From positions 62,001-126,000 of the forward strand of contig NZ_JAQTZU010000001.1 of NCBI RefSeq assembly GCF_028687615.1: a DNA stretch of 64,000 nt, given 5' to 3'. The stretch comes from Methylovulum sp. GTDB lineage: Bacteria > Pseudomonadota > Gammaproteobacteria > Methylococcales > Methylomonadaceae. The translations under genes and the position numbers were made by a program. This document shows, piece by piece, positions 9,069 to 17,424 of the stretch. The notes under the pieces are model-generated. The model saw nothing but the letters and a program-made list of their open reading frames with translations, was not told the origin of the DNA and did not search any database. Positions within the stretch are counted from its first letter, which is position 1, and the number at the start of each line of letters is the position of its first letter.

Positions 9069-9120
9069 GAATAAACCCGGTTGGAAAATTATAGTAAAAA
9101 CAACAAGCATTAGTTGAAGC

Positions 9121-9225
9121 TTAGGAATGTGCATGGAATAAATTCGCGGATCAAGACCTGTCAGGTTTTCAAAACCTGACAGGTCTGACGAGCCGGTGCG
9201 GAAATTATTTCATGCCCATTCCTTA
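9121..9225. mobile_element. 105-bp inverted-repeat element
   Basis: The ends are inverted: TTAGGAATGTGCATGGAATAA on the left, and on the right the complement of TAAGGAATGGGCATGAAATAA. Inside is a hairpin with two perfect 16-base arms (9154-9169 and 9171-9186). It lies between the DUF4331 and TPR genes. A single end of the same sequence occurs just after argH (from 22205 and from 22946). MITE- or REP-like; no coding capacity. Confidence 0.65.
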
Positions 9226-9228
9226 GAT

Positions 9229-9261
9229 TATCCATTCCCGCGATTTCTGCGGGAATGGATA
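9229..9261. repeat. 13-bp perfect hairpin after the DUF4331 gene
   Basis: TATCCATTCCCGC pairs perfectly with GCGGGAATGGATA across a 7-base loop, eight bases after the DUF4331 stop. There is no T tract, so it may stabilise mRNA or be a repeat rather than a classical terminator. It may separate expression of DUF4331 from the two genes downstream. Confidence 0.5.
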
Positions 9262-9269
9262 AACCCAAA

Positions 9270-10739
9270 TTAATTACAAGGCTTGGCGCCTGGCTCGTTG
9301 CAATCTATATGTCTGCGGTTACGACCATCATGAGGTTTAGGCAAAAATGGGAACACTTTGTAAATGCCGTTTTTGGTCAAATTAATGCCGTTGGCGCCAA
9401 TGTTAAAATTGACGCCGTCGCCCAAGTTTGGCACTGGAATGCCTAACAAAGCACCGGAAACCACACGCAAAGCAATATCGGTCACATCATCATTAGGGCG
9501 GCGGCCATTTGGAAAGCCGGCCTTATCCCCGGCCAGTACCGTCAAACGTTTTTGCGCGGCAGGTGCGGTAGGCGGCACACTGACATTCAAACGCAATAAA
9601 TCAGAACAAAGGCTTGCCCTCGTACATTTTGCAGGTTGCCCTGGATATTTCAGCAAAGCCGCCACCAGGTCAGTACGTCCAGTCGTTGGAAAATTAGTGC
9701 CAAATGCGGCATTAATTAAGCTGGTCGGACGGGGATTGAGGTAAAAATCCAGAAATTGCGCCTCCTTCTCTGGCTCGGTCGCATTCCACAAGTCTTTTTT
9801 ACCTGTGCCGATAATGAGTTCATTGACCAAGGGATTGCCCATACGCGCCACTTGGACGAAAGCACCGGAGTAAACAGTTTGACCCAGTTTGTTAATGGTT
9901 TTGTAGCGTGGACGGCTGGTTGACGCATACATGCCGATGACCGCATTTGCGTCTGAAGTCACTTCACTGATAGGCACTTCAATGGCGATTGAATTGACAT
10001 TAAAACCTGAGAACATGTCATTGCCAAAAGGATTGGCGAAATCGTTGGCGTCTTGGTCGGCTGTCAAAATAGGCGGGGCGCGGAAATTCAGGGTGTCGAA
10101 AAACGCTCCTAAATCAATATAAAACGCTTCGTCACGCTGACCGGCGAACACCCGTCCGCCATTCACCAAAGGATAAATGCCTTGTTCGCTTAAATCCTGA
10201 TAATCCGGCATGGTGCGAGGGCCTATGTTGGACGGGGCCGCCACCAATTTTCCGGTACTTAATTCGCGTGATTGGGTGCCTTTAATTTCAGTGACGGTAT
10301 AGGTTTGGCGCAAGCCTAAACCCACCGAGTCCGCCCCATCCAAGCCCCGGATAGCAGGTGGTAAACCGGGGACAGTATCAACACCACCATAAGCAATCGG
10401 CAAATTAATAAACGGTGCGCGTAGTTCGGTTTTAAATTGTATCCGGTAAACAATATCGTCGGCCTTGCCATCCTTGTTGGTGTCGAGATTGATGTCATAA
10501 GCCACAGGGTCATCAAAGTTATAATAATTTGGCGCGGCACTGGGTTCTTGTCCAGGCAGCACGTTCATAATAAAAACCAGTTTACTGGGGTCTTCCCAAC
10601 TGCGGAACGCATAAACATCGGTAATATCGGCAGCGGGATCAAAAGCAATGGCGGGGGCTTCACGGTGGCTGGCGGAAAAACTAAGGGCAGGTAAAGCGGC
10701 AACAACCGATACAGCTAATAATTTGGGTATCATTTTCAT
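9270..10739 (-). CDS. DUF4331 exported protein
   Basis: 489 residues with a signal peptide (1-23) and the family hallmark SHREAPAI directly after it (24-31). Further family features are ITDVYAFRSWEDPSKLVFIM, a DTNKDGKADDI segment like a calcium loop, and late DVTDIALRVVSGAL. DUF4331 proteins are secreted beta-rich proteins of unknown activity. First gene of a likely operon with the TPR and HupE/UreJ proteins, a combination found in other proteobacteria. A joint role in metal handling at the envelope is a guess from HupE only. Purine-rich GAGAGGCC lies upstream of the ATG. Confidence 0.9.
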   Translation of the reverse strand: MKMIPKLLAVSVVAALPALSFSASHREAPAIAFDPAADITDVYAFRSWEDPSKLVFIMNVLPGQEPSAAPNYYNFDDPVAYDINLDTNKDGKADDIVYRIQFKTELRAPFINLPIAYGGVDTVPGLPPAIRGLDGADSVGLGLRQTYTVTEIKGTQSRELSTGKLVAAPSNIGPRTMPDYQDLSEQGIYPLVNGGRVFAGQRDEAFYIDLGAFFDTLNFRAPPILTADQDANDFANPFGNDMFSGFNVNSIAIEVPISEVTSDANAVIGMYASTSRPRYKTINKLGQTVYSGAFVQVARMGNPLVNELIIGTGKKDLWNATEPEKEAQFLDFYLNPRPTSLINAAFGTNFPTTGRTDLVAALLKYPGQPAKCTRASLCSDLLRLNVSVPPTAPAAQKRLTVLAGDKAGFPNGRRPNDDVTDIALRVVSGALLGIPVPNLGDGVNFNIGANGINLTKNGIYKVFPFLPKPHDGRNRRHIDCNEPGAKPCN

Positions 10740-10890
10740 AATCTGGGCCTCTCTTAATCAGTGGGGATTAAATTCAAATAAACATAAGGCAATTTCTGTG
10801 TATTGAAATTGCATTTATGTATACGGAGAGACCGAAAAAATGGATGCAATAAAATGAAATTATTTTTACATTTTTTAATGATGGGGCTAA

Positions 10891-11032
10891 GAACGTGTTT
10901 TAAAAGCGTCGCGAGCGGTTCGAGTGCAAGGCGCACGGAGCGCAGAAACCGAAGTGTACTGGACGTACATGAGGATTTCGAGCACCGCGCAACGCAGCAA
11001 TCGGGCAGCGTAGCAGCTTTTAAAACACGTTC
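10891..11032. mobile_element. 142-bp MITE-like element, copy 1
   Basis: Ends GAACGTGTTTTAAAAGC and its inverted complement, flanked by TAA on both sides (10888-10890 and 11033-11035), a likely 3-bp target duplication. The interior is GC-rich and has no coding potential. It ends 5 bases before the stop codon region of the IHF-like gene. A second copy in opposite orientation is at 13282-13521. Confidence 0.8.
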
Positions 11033-11039
11033 TAAACAA

Positions 11040-11345
11040 CTACGAAGCTTGTTTAACCAATATCCTCGATGCCGCAACCCGCAAACGCAATTCTTTACCT
11101 GCTTTAAAATGCGTGGCATACCTGGGCGGTACATGCAATGATTCGCCGGAAATAAAATTACGCCCTTTCCGTGAAATACGATAATGGACTGAAAACACAC
11201 CAAAATTACGGATTTCTATCCGTTGTTTCGCCATTAAGGCGGCGGTGATGCGTTCCAGAATACAATTAACCGCGAGTTCGACTTCTTTTTTGCTCAAATG
11301 CGGTTGTTTTTTAGAGAGTACATTGATGAGATCGGTTTTAGTCAT
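11040..11345 (-). CDS. IHF-beta/HU-family DNA-binding protein
   Basis: 101 residues. It starts MTKTDLINVLSKKQPHLSKK and contains RIEIRNFGVFSVHYR and GRNFISGESLHVPPRYATHFKAGKEL split around the DNA-intercalating loop. This is the DNA-bending fold, closer to IHF-beta than to HU. The usual R-x-x-R-N-P-x-T-G loop is replaced by KGRNFISGE without the conserved Pro, which may weaken kinking. Normal ihfB lies next to rpsA or similar genes, so this is probably a paralog. Solitary, with a mobile element at its 3' end. Confidence 0.85.
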   Translation of the reverse strand: MTKTDLINVLSKKQPHLSKKEVELAVNCILERITAALMAKQRIEIRNFGVFSVHYRISRKGRNFISGESLHVPPRYATHFKAGKELRLRVAASRILVKQAS

Positions 11346-11772
11346 TGCCTGTTTTCCTGTGTTAAAGTGCTTGTTGGTCGGCCCGGATTAACTACTGCGT
11401 GATATGACACAATTGACCGGGTGAAATGCCGCAGAAAAGCTGTGCCTATCGAGCCGGACACGGTGAGCTATTTGTTTTTAAAGCATTTTATTTATACAAC
11501 AGCGAATAACAGCAATTCTGATGCCACTTTTGTGGCAATGAAAGACACCGTCTGCATAGCACGGTTTATGTCAGCAGCACCCAACATTCGCGACAGCAAA
11601 ACAAAATCCAAAATGTCCGCTTATAAAAGCGGCGATTTTGCTAAAATTGCGCCAGTTTTATCAACCTGGTTGATATTGATTTTTAAGTGTTTGCCTTAGT
11701 TTTAGGAAAACGGGCAAGCACTTATGAAACAATGAATAATAAAACGGCAACACCAACCTAAGCACATCCACT
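11346..11772. other. intergenic between divergent IHF-like gene and pqqD
   Basis: Must contain the promoters of both flanking genes. No pqqA-like peptide (Glu-x-x-x-Tyr) was found before pqqD. A weak hairpin CCGCTT/AAGCGG lies near 11617-11632. The 92-codon plus-strand frame at 11421 lacks a start signal and has no recognisable family. Confidence 0.5.
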
Positions 11773-12042
11773 ATGATTATAAACCCGCAACTGCCCATCC
11801 GTTTTTCCCGCACGCACCGTTTGCAATGGGAAGAAGCCCAGCAAAAATTCGTCATCCTCTACCCTGAAGGCATGGTCGAGCTTAACCAAAGTTCGGCGGA
11901 AATCCTAAAATGCTGCGATGGGGTACGGACGCTTGCCGACATCGTCACGGAACTGGAACAAAAATTCGCCACGTCCGGTTTACATTCTGATATTTCCGCT
12001 TTTCTGGAGGTCGCCTTAAACAATGGCTGGATACAACAATAA
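11773..12042 (+). CDS. pqqD: PQQ biosynthesis peptide chaperone PqqD
   Basis: 89 residues with the family pattern QEKF-like [27 protein letters not shown] and a closing helix ending in NGWIQQ. PqqD binds the precursor peptide PqqA and presents it to the radical SAM enzyme PqqE for Glu-Tyr cross-linking. It overlaps pqqE by 20 bases, and the pqqE ribosome site GGAGG (12006-12010) lies inside it. pqqA, pqqB, pqqC and pqqF are not in the window, so they must be elsewhere. Confidence 0.93.
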   Translation: MIINPQLPIRFSRTHRLQWEEAQQKFVILYPEGMVELNQSSAEILKCCDGVRTLADIVTELEQKFATSGLHSDISAFLEVALNNGWIQQ

Positions 12043-13156
12043 TCAAACTAAAACCACCCCGCCACGCTGGTTACTGGCGGAACTCACTTATTCTTGCCCC
12101 TTGCAATGCCCGTATTGCTCCAATCCCTTGGACTATGCGAGCTATAAAACCGAGTTAAGCACCGACGATTGGAAGCGTGTTTTGACGCAAGCGCGGAAAC
12201 TGGGCGCGGTGCAACTGGGATTTTCCGGCGGCGAACCGTTGACGCGCCCCGATTTGCCGGAATTGGTCAAACATGCCCGCAAGCTGGGCTATTATTCCAA
12301 CCTGATCACTTCGGGTTATGGCATGACCGAGGAAAAAATTGTCCAGCTCAAAGAAGCGGGGCTAGACCATATCCAAGTCAGCATCCAAGCCAGCAGCCAA
12401 GAGCTTAACGACCATATCGCAGGCACGGCTTCGTTCGAGCATAAAAAACAAGTCGCGCATCTGGTCAAAAAACACGGCTACCCGATGGTGCTGTGCGTGG
12501 TGATCCACCGCGAAAACATCCATCAAATGCCGGAAATTTTGGCGATGGCGGAAGAACTGGGCGCGGATTATCTGGAACTTGCCAACACGCAATATTACGG
12601 TTGGGCGCATGTCAACCGCGATTTATTACTGCCGACCAAAGAACAATTTGAACAAGCCGAGGCGATTGCCCAAGCCTATAAAGAAAAAGTCGCGGGCAAA
12701 ATGAAAATCTATTACGTCGTGCCGGATTTTTACGAAGACCGCCCGAAAGCGTGCATGAACGGCTGGGGGACGACATTTTTGACCATCGCGCCGGACGGGG
12801 TGGCGTTGCCCTGCCATTCCGCGCGTGAACTGCCAGGCTTGGAATGCCCGAACGTCAAGGATTACAGCATTGAAGAAATCTGGTATGAATCCAAAACCTT
12901 CAATTTCTTCCGTGGCTTTGACTGGATGAAAGAGCCTTGCCGCAGTTGCGATGAAAAGGAAAAAGATTTCGGTGGCTGCCGTTGCCAAGCGTATTTGCTG
13001 ACGGGCGATATGTACAACACCGATCCGGTATGTGGCAAATCACCTGAGCATGGCGTGGTTGGAGAGGCGATAGATTCGGCTAGGGCGGCGGCCTTAGCCA
13101 TTGACGAGAAACCGCTGATTTTTCGCAATAGCAAGAATTCGCGGAATATGGCTTAG
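12023..13156 (+). CDS. pqqE: PQQ biosynthesis radical SAM enzyme PqqE
   Basis: 377 residues. The radical SAM motif CPLQCPYC places the 4Fe-4S Cys at 25, 29 and 32, followed by [11 protein letters not shown]. The C-terminal SPASM region carries the auxiliary cluster Cys (CMNGWG, CHSAR, then [16 protein letters not shown]). PqqE forms the C-C bond between Glu and Tyr of PqqA, the first committed step of PQQ synthesis. It is translationally coupled to pqqD. PQQ is the cofactor of methanol dehydrogenase, the main support for a methylotrophic lifestyle in this window. The C-terminal tail (about 25 residues) is poorly conserved. Confidence 0.95.
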   Translation: MAGYNNNQTKTTPPRWLLAELTYSCPLQCPYCSNPLDYASYKTELSTDDWKRVLTQARKLGAVQLGFSGGEPLTRPDLPELVKHARKLGYYSNLITSGYGMTEEKIVQLKEAGLDHIQVSIQASSQELNDHIAGTASFEHKKQVAHLVKKHGYPMVLCVVIHRENIHQMPEILAMAEELGADYLELANTQYYGWAHVNRDLLLPTKEQFEQAEAIAQAYKEKVAGKMKIYYVVPDFYEDRPKACMNGWGTTFLTIAPDGVALPCHSARELPGLECPNVKDYSIEEIWYESKTFNFFRGFDWMKEPCRSCDEKEKDFGGCRCQAYLLTGDMYNTDPVCGKSPEHGVVGEAIDSARAAALAIDEKPLIFRNSKNSRNMA

Positions 13157-13281
13157 TGTCATGGAAAACCCGAACAGCCTTCAGCCGGACGGGGCATGTT
13201 GCCCCGTCCGTAAAGTTCATTGTTTTTTTCAAAATGGCGGTGGCATTGAAACATTAGGGACAGGATTAACCTTATTCGTTA

Positions 13282-13521
13282 GAACGTGTTTTAAAAGCTG
13301 CTACGCGGCTCGATTGCTGCGTTGCGCGGTGCTCGAAATCCTCATGTACGTCCAGTACACTCCGGTTTCTCCGCTCCGTGCGCCTCGGCACACCGCTACG
13401 CTGCTCTGTCCATAGACCACCTTGAGGGGCGTTGCCCTACCTCTGTCCATAGACCACCCTTGTGGTGGCATCCATGCAGTCGTTGCACTCGAACCGCTCG
13501 CGACGCTTTTAAAACACGTTC
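13282..13521. mobile_element. 240-bp MITE-like element, copy 2 (inverted)
   Basis: Reverse-complemented, it matches the 142-bp copy at 10891-11032 along its whole length but has about 98 extra bases in the middle. The extra part contains CTCTGTCCATAGACCACC twice. It is flanked by TTA (13279-13281, 13522-13524), the same TAA duplication seen from the other strand. The right duplication is the stop codon of the next gene. Confidence 0.8.
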
Positions 13522-14022
13522 TTAGTGCATTTTCATGCTGGCGATCACATCATCTCGAATCTTTTCGATCTTGTCCCTATGTCGTGTGCGGTCAGTGATT
13601 TCCACAAGCTCTCCTGATAGCAAGCGGATGGATAGCCAGTATTCGTAATGATCCGTACGGCTTTCCAAATCGAAATTATTCCATTGATCGATGAAAACCT
13701 CGGAAATCGAAGCAAAGGGGATGTTCCGATGTTTTTTTTCGAAACGTGACGTATCGAGAACGGCCACCCGCCGCAACCGATGGTCAATGCTGACTTCGCG
13801 TTTGGGCCTCCAAACAAATACCCAGAGGCCAAGCGCGATGAAAAAAACTCCCATAAACTCGATTAGCTTACGCGTACCTGATGGCCCTAACTGGAACAAG
13901 CCTGTATCCGGGTTGCTGCCCACCGGGTCAATATATTGAACAAGCACAATGATAAAAATGCCCAAAGCGATGGCGAACCAGCCATCGCGGGGGGGATTGT
14001 TTTGATAGCCTGTGATTTTCAT
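13522..14022 (-). CDS. two-helix membrane protein, unknown function
   Basis: 166 residues. Two membrane helices (about 15-31 and 54-70) are followed by a soluble domain with KREVSIDHRLRRVAVLDTSR and FASISEVFIDQW, reminiscent of bacterial PH-like domains that follow two helices. Its ends are close to the membrane, with Pro-rich cytoplasmic N-terminus. The stop codon TAA is also the target duplication of the adjacent element, so the insertion kept the reading frame end intact. No partner gene. Confidence 0.6.
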   Translation of the reverse strand: MKITGYQNNPPRDGWFAIALGIFIIVLVQYIDPVGSNPDTGLFQLGPSGTRKLIEFMGVFFIALGLWVFVWRPKREVSIDHRLRRVAVLDTSRFEKKHRNIPFASISEVFIDQWNNFDLESRTDHYEYWLSIRLLSGELVEITDRTRHRDKIEKIRDDVIASMKMH

Positions 14023-14622
14023 GATGGATACAAACCTTTTTTAGATTCATTATGTTGGCTAACGTAGCACGGTAGGTTGGGGTGAGGCACGGACCCCAAC
14101 GCATAAAATCCGTAATGTTGGGGTCCGCAAGCCCACCGCCAACCTACGGCCTAATTGCCAAGAACACACGCATGACCGCCGCACCGTTCAAGCCTAACAC
14201 GCCTGTTGCGTTTCGTCCAAGCCAATCCCGGCAACATTTGCCTGAAATTTTCACAAGAACGGATTGATGACCATCATCCGGTTATCAATTATCTGCCCAT
14301 ATTGCATGTCCTCCGAATACAGCGTGGTGCACTCGGCTTGGTCGCTGATTTGTAGAATTTGCATAGTCGATGCCTGTTGTTTTTAGGTTTTGTAGTAGCT
14401 AAGAAGGCGGGTTTTTAATAAAGAATTTTCACATCAAGAAAGTGGGTCTCGCCAAACTTGAGTATCCAATATTTCACCCCCCCTGCTGAACATTCTCCAA
14501 AATCGCCGCTACTGATGGATGCTAATTTCCTCTGTGCAATGATCATATAAAACCGCTCAAATATATCCTCCACCTGTGATGAATCTGGCTCCAATTATCT
14601 GGGCGATTAACTACTTTTACCG
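14023..14622. other. intergenic with a hairpin repeat and a doubtful small frame
   Basis: Contains the repeat at 14072-14147. On the minus strand a 37-codon frame (14251-14364) encodes a polar peptide starting MQILQISDQAE and ending MVINPFL. It has a weak ribosome site and no known family, so it may be a remnant. The rest, 14365-14622, is AT-rich with no recognised feature. Confidence 0.4.
14072..14147. repeat. nested hairpin repeat
   Basis: Outer arms GTAGGTTGG and CCAACCTAC enclose a perfect 10-bp inner stem GGACCCCAAC/GTTGGGGTCC (14091-14126). Repeats of this general shape (GTAGGTTGGGGT...) occur in many genomes. Only one copy was seen here. Confidence 0.6.
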
Positions 14623-17118
14623 TTATTTTTGGCATTGCATCGGCAAATAAACCGCTGGTATGGACGTTTTGTTTTTTCCTTGCGCCGTCATGCCGTTTAC
14701 TGGGGACGCGTAGCCGCACACCCAGGAAATCGGGCTGCCAGGGTTGGCGGTGACAATGGCGGGACGCAGGCTTAAGGATTTGCCGAACGCGGCTTTAGCC
14801 ACCCGATTCCCAAACGTGACATGGATTGCGCCATCTTCGACGGCGACTCCGGTGACATAATTGCCGATCAGTTGTTCTGGTTTGGGTAGGCCAGCGGCTT
14901 CATTATTGACGGGAAAGCTGCCATTGACCACGAAATGCTCGGCCACGGCGGTTTTGGCATAATCCGCCAAGCCCATCCCTTCTGAAAGTTGGGCGCGGAT
15001 AACCGTACTTGGCATCGTAACCGCCGATTTTTCATTTTTTACCTCGGCAGGTGGATGGGGGGCGCACCGTTTGATAAGCCCGCCAATCCGGTCTAAGGCA
15101 TCGGTTCTGGACGCATTCCCCGCCGCCGGACGCTTGGCTGCTTTCAGGGACTCCAACAGATAAGGGGTGTCCATCCAAATCGCCCCGTCCACGTTGGCAC
15201 GGCATAGCGTGTCCCAGCCCGTGTCCATGCGCAGCAATATCGGCAAGGCTTGTTCCGCCTCTGTTTGGGTGAGATTAGGTGGCATACGCACGAGAAACAT
15301 CAGAAAATCCAATTCTTCGGGCAGCTTGCGTGGCTCGGAAACGTCAGAACGCCGCGCCAAAATTTCGCGGTAAGTGATTTCCGGGTGGTTTTTGTCGAAC
15401 AGCACTGTCTGTGGGCCGGCAACCCAACCTTGGAGATGGTCCGGTGTTTGCACCTGATACCAGTTTTGCTGGTCTTGGTCGGTGGCAAGCTGGGCAACCG
15501 TCAGCACCGTCCCTAATGACAGGCGGGCGGTTATTGGCGAGGCAGGGTCGGGATTAGCCCGCAAGCGCACCCCGGAACCCATGACCACCCTTTCCCAGCG
15601 GTCTTTGGCGGTTTCATCTAGCAACCAGCGTCCTTTGCCATCAAGTTTCAAGTAGGCGATGGCTTCCCGATAATTTCCGCCGGTTTTGGTATCGGGTATG
15701 TTCTTGGTGATACTGATTGTGCTGTTGTCTATCCATTTCACCTCACTGGGGCCCCAGTCGTTGTATTCCTGGTCATACTCGGAAACGAATTTACTTACCT
15801 GATCGTTCCAGATTTGGATGCCATTGGCGATAAACGACGCTTCCATATCCATTGAGAAGGTGAGGAAGCGTTTGTGGTCTGGAGAAATGACGGGGTTCCC
15901 CCAGATTTCCGTTTCGGCACCGGTGCTTGTATCGACTAGCAATAAGCTATTCCCTTCAGACTCGCTTATCCAAACCAGATAGGAATGCAGGTCTGGCAAA
16001 TGTGCTTGGAAATGATAATCCCTCCCGCCATCCTCGTTGGATTCCTCCCGGTTTTTCAAGTTATGGAACTGTCCGTTTTTCAAGCGGAGCCGAAGTGTCT
16101 GGCCTTCGCGCTTCACAAGGTCAGGGGCGATGGTTGTTAACGCTTGTTCCTCAATGAGGATGCCGGATTTTTCGGATGCTTGCGGTGCCTGTGCCAGCGA
16201 CGGGACAGTCCCGTCTTTGGCGGTATCGGCAATGCGGCAAATTTGCCGGATTTCTTGCTCAGTGAGCGGGCGGTCATAAATTTGAATTTCGTCCATATCA
16301 CCGGGCGTGTAATCGACCCCAGGCCTGTTGATGTTATAGGCTTTTGCAATGGTGAGCGGGGTTGGGTAAGTGTTTAACGGGCCAGGATTGTTGGTTTGCC
16401 CGACCAGTTTGCCATCGGCAAATAGTTTGAGTTGCTGTTGGTCATAGGTGCTGACTAGGCAATACCATTGCCCTGGTTTCCAGAAATCATTTTCCGTGGT
16501 CTGCAAAACCGACGCACCCTGGATCGCCACCCGCGCATCAAATCGCCCCTGCGTCCGCAGGATTCTGTCAGGCCAATAGGCGTTGCCATTCACGCCGAGA
16601 TGGTATTGGTAGTATGGTGCTTCATGGGCGGGGTAAGGTTTTTGGACAATGGCATTGTCACCGTTTCCGGCAAATGCCCGGCTAGGCCGGTACCACGCAG
16701 CCAAGCTCAGTTCTTTGACCGGATTGAGGGAGTCGGCATTGGGGACGAGGATAAAATCATCAGTTCCGTCAAAGCTCAAGGCCTTGCCATGCACACCGTC
16801 GATACATTGCGGATTGCCCTGGATCACACCATGATTTTTATAAGGCCCGGAATCGTCGGCGTTACAGGCATCGAAGCTCCAATAGGCGATGAGACCTGTC
16901 AATACCGGCCCAGTTTTGTCCAATGCCGCTGTGTATCCGGTGACAGGGAAGCATAGGCTGGTCATCATGACCAAGACCAAGAGCAAAGCAAGGTTTGATG
17001 TCTGACGCTTATAGGCAATGCTGAGAAAAATTCGGGATAACACATCGGGCGGATCAATCTTCGCCAGATAATGACTTAGCGGGAAACTGCCTAAAAAATT
17101 GTGATGGACGGTTTTCAT
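14623..17118 (-). CDS. exported LamG-SH3-pilin-like fusion protein
   Basis: 831 residues. A long N-terminus with a hydrophobic signal or anchor (about 42-65) is followed by a LamG/concanavalin-like domain (about 73-295; LIAYWSFDACNADDSG, ALSFDGTDDFILVP, MDEIQIYDRPLTEQEI). A beta-rich middle region comes next (about 300-510), then a bacterial SH3-like module (about 520-585; SGVRLRANPDPASPI, LQGWVAG). The last 130 residues resemble the globular part of a type IV pilin: an AKTAVAEHFVVNGSFPVNNE helix, YVTGVAVEDGAIHVTFG, WVCGY and a final YLPMQC giving the pilin Cys pair. There is no pilin leader or N-terminal pilin helix. AGG lies 10 bases before the ATG. It may be a surface adhesin; function unknown. 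Confidence 0.75.
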   Translation of the reverse strand: MKTVHHNFLGSFPLSHYLAKIDPPDVLSRIFLSIAYKRQTSNLALLLVLVMMTSLCFPVTGYTAALDKTGPVLTGLIAYWSFDACNADDSGPYKNHGVIQGNPQCIDGVHGKALSFDGTDDFILVPNADSLNPVKELSLAAWYRPSRAFAGNGDNAIVQKPYPAHEAPYYQYHLGVNGNAYWPDRILRTQGRFDARVAIQGASVLQTTENDFWKPGQWYCLVSTYDQQQLKLFADGKLVGQTNNPGPLNTYPTPLTIAKAYNINRPGVDYTPGDMDEIQIYDRPLTEQEIRQICRIADTAKDGTVPSLAQAPQASEKSGILIEEQALTTIAPDLVKREGQTLRLRLKNGQFHNLKNREESNEDGGRDYHFQAHLPDLHSYLVWISESEGNSLLLVDTSTGAETEIWGNPVISPDHKRFLTFSMDMEASFIANGIQIWNDQVSKFVSEYDQEYNDWGPSEVKWIDNSTISITKNIPDTKTGGNYREAIAYLKLDGKGRWLLDETAKDRWERVVMGSGVRLRANPDPASPITARLSLGTVLTVAQLATDQDQQNWYQVQTPDHLQGWVAGPQTVLFDKNHPEITYREILARRSDVSEPRKLPEELDFLMFLVRMPPNLTQTEAEQALPILLRMDTGWDTLCRANVDGAIWMDTPYLLESLKAAKRPAAGNASRTDALDRIGGLIKRCAPHPPAEVKNEKSAVTMPSTVIRAQLSEGMGLADYAKTAVAEHFVVNGSFPVNNEAAGLPKPEQLIGNYVTGVAVEDGAIHVTFGNRVAKAAFGKSLSLRPAIVTANPGSPISWVCGYASPVNGMTAQGKNKTSIPAVYLPMQCQK

Positions 17119-17424
17119 TGAGGTTACCTGCTTGGGCTATATCGGCCTATTCGTTGTCCAGATGAGTTTTGTCATAATCGCCCACTCAGTGACATTGTGG
17201 TGCTTGGGTAAAAAAGCAATTGCTTATACTTTAGCCAATTTCATTTAAATTTCTAGGCTATTATCAAATTGATTTTAATTATATTTTTTATAATTTCCCA
17301 GCAGTTAAAAGCAATCTCCCCTCCGGTTTTGAACTAAGCGGGCGCTCCTGTATGCGGATGTAAGTAAAAAACCCATAAAAATGCTATCTTGTTAGCCTGT
17401 CCAACCATTTTACCGCCAAACCCT
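17119..17424. promoter_or_regulatory. divergent promoter region, LamG-pilin gene and polA
   Basis: About 300 bases, very AT-rich between 17220 and 17300, between two divergent genes. It must drive both. No operator or sigma motif could be assigned with confidence. Confidence 0.4.

Noticed and set aside
10754-11203. 149-codon minus-strand frame
   Set aside because: It runs through a MITE-like element and overlaps the IHF-like gene; no protein-like conservation.
10888-13524. composite transposon carrying pqqDE
   Set aside because: Each element has its own TAA duplication, and there is no transposase or outer duplication, so two independent insertions are simpler.
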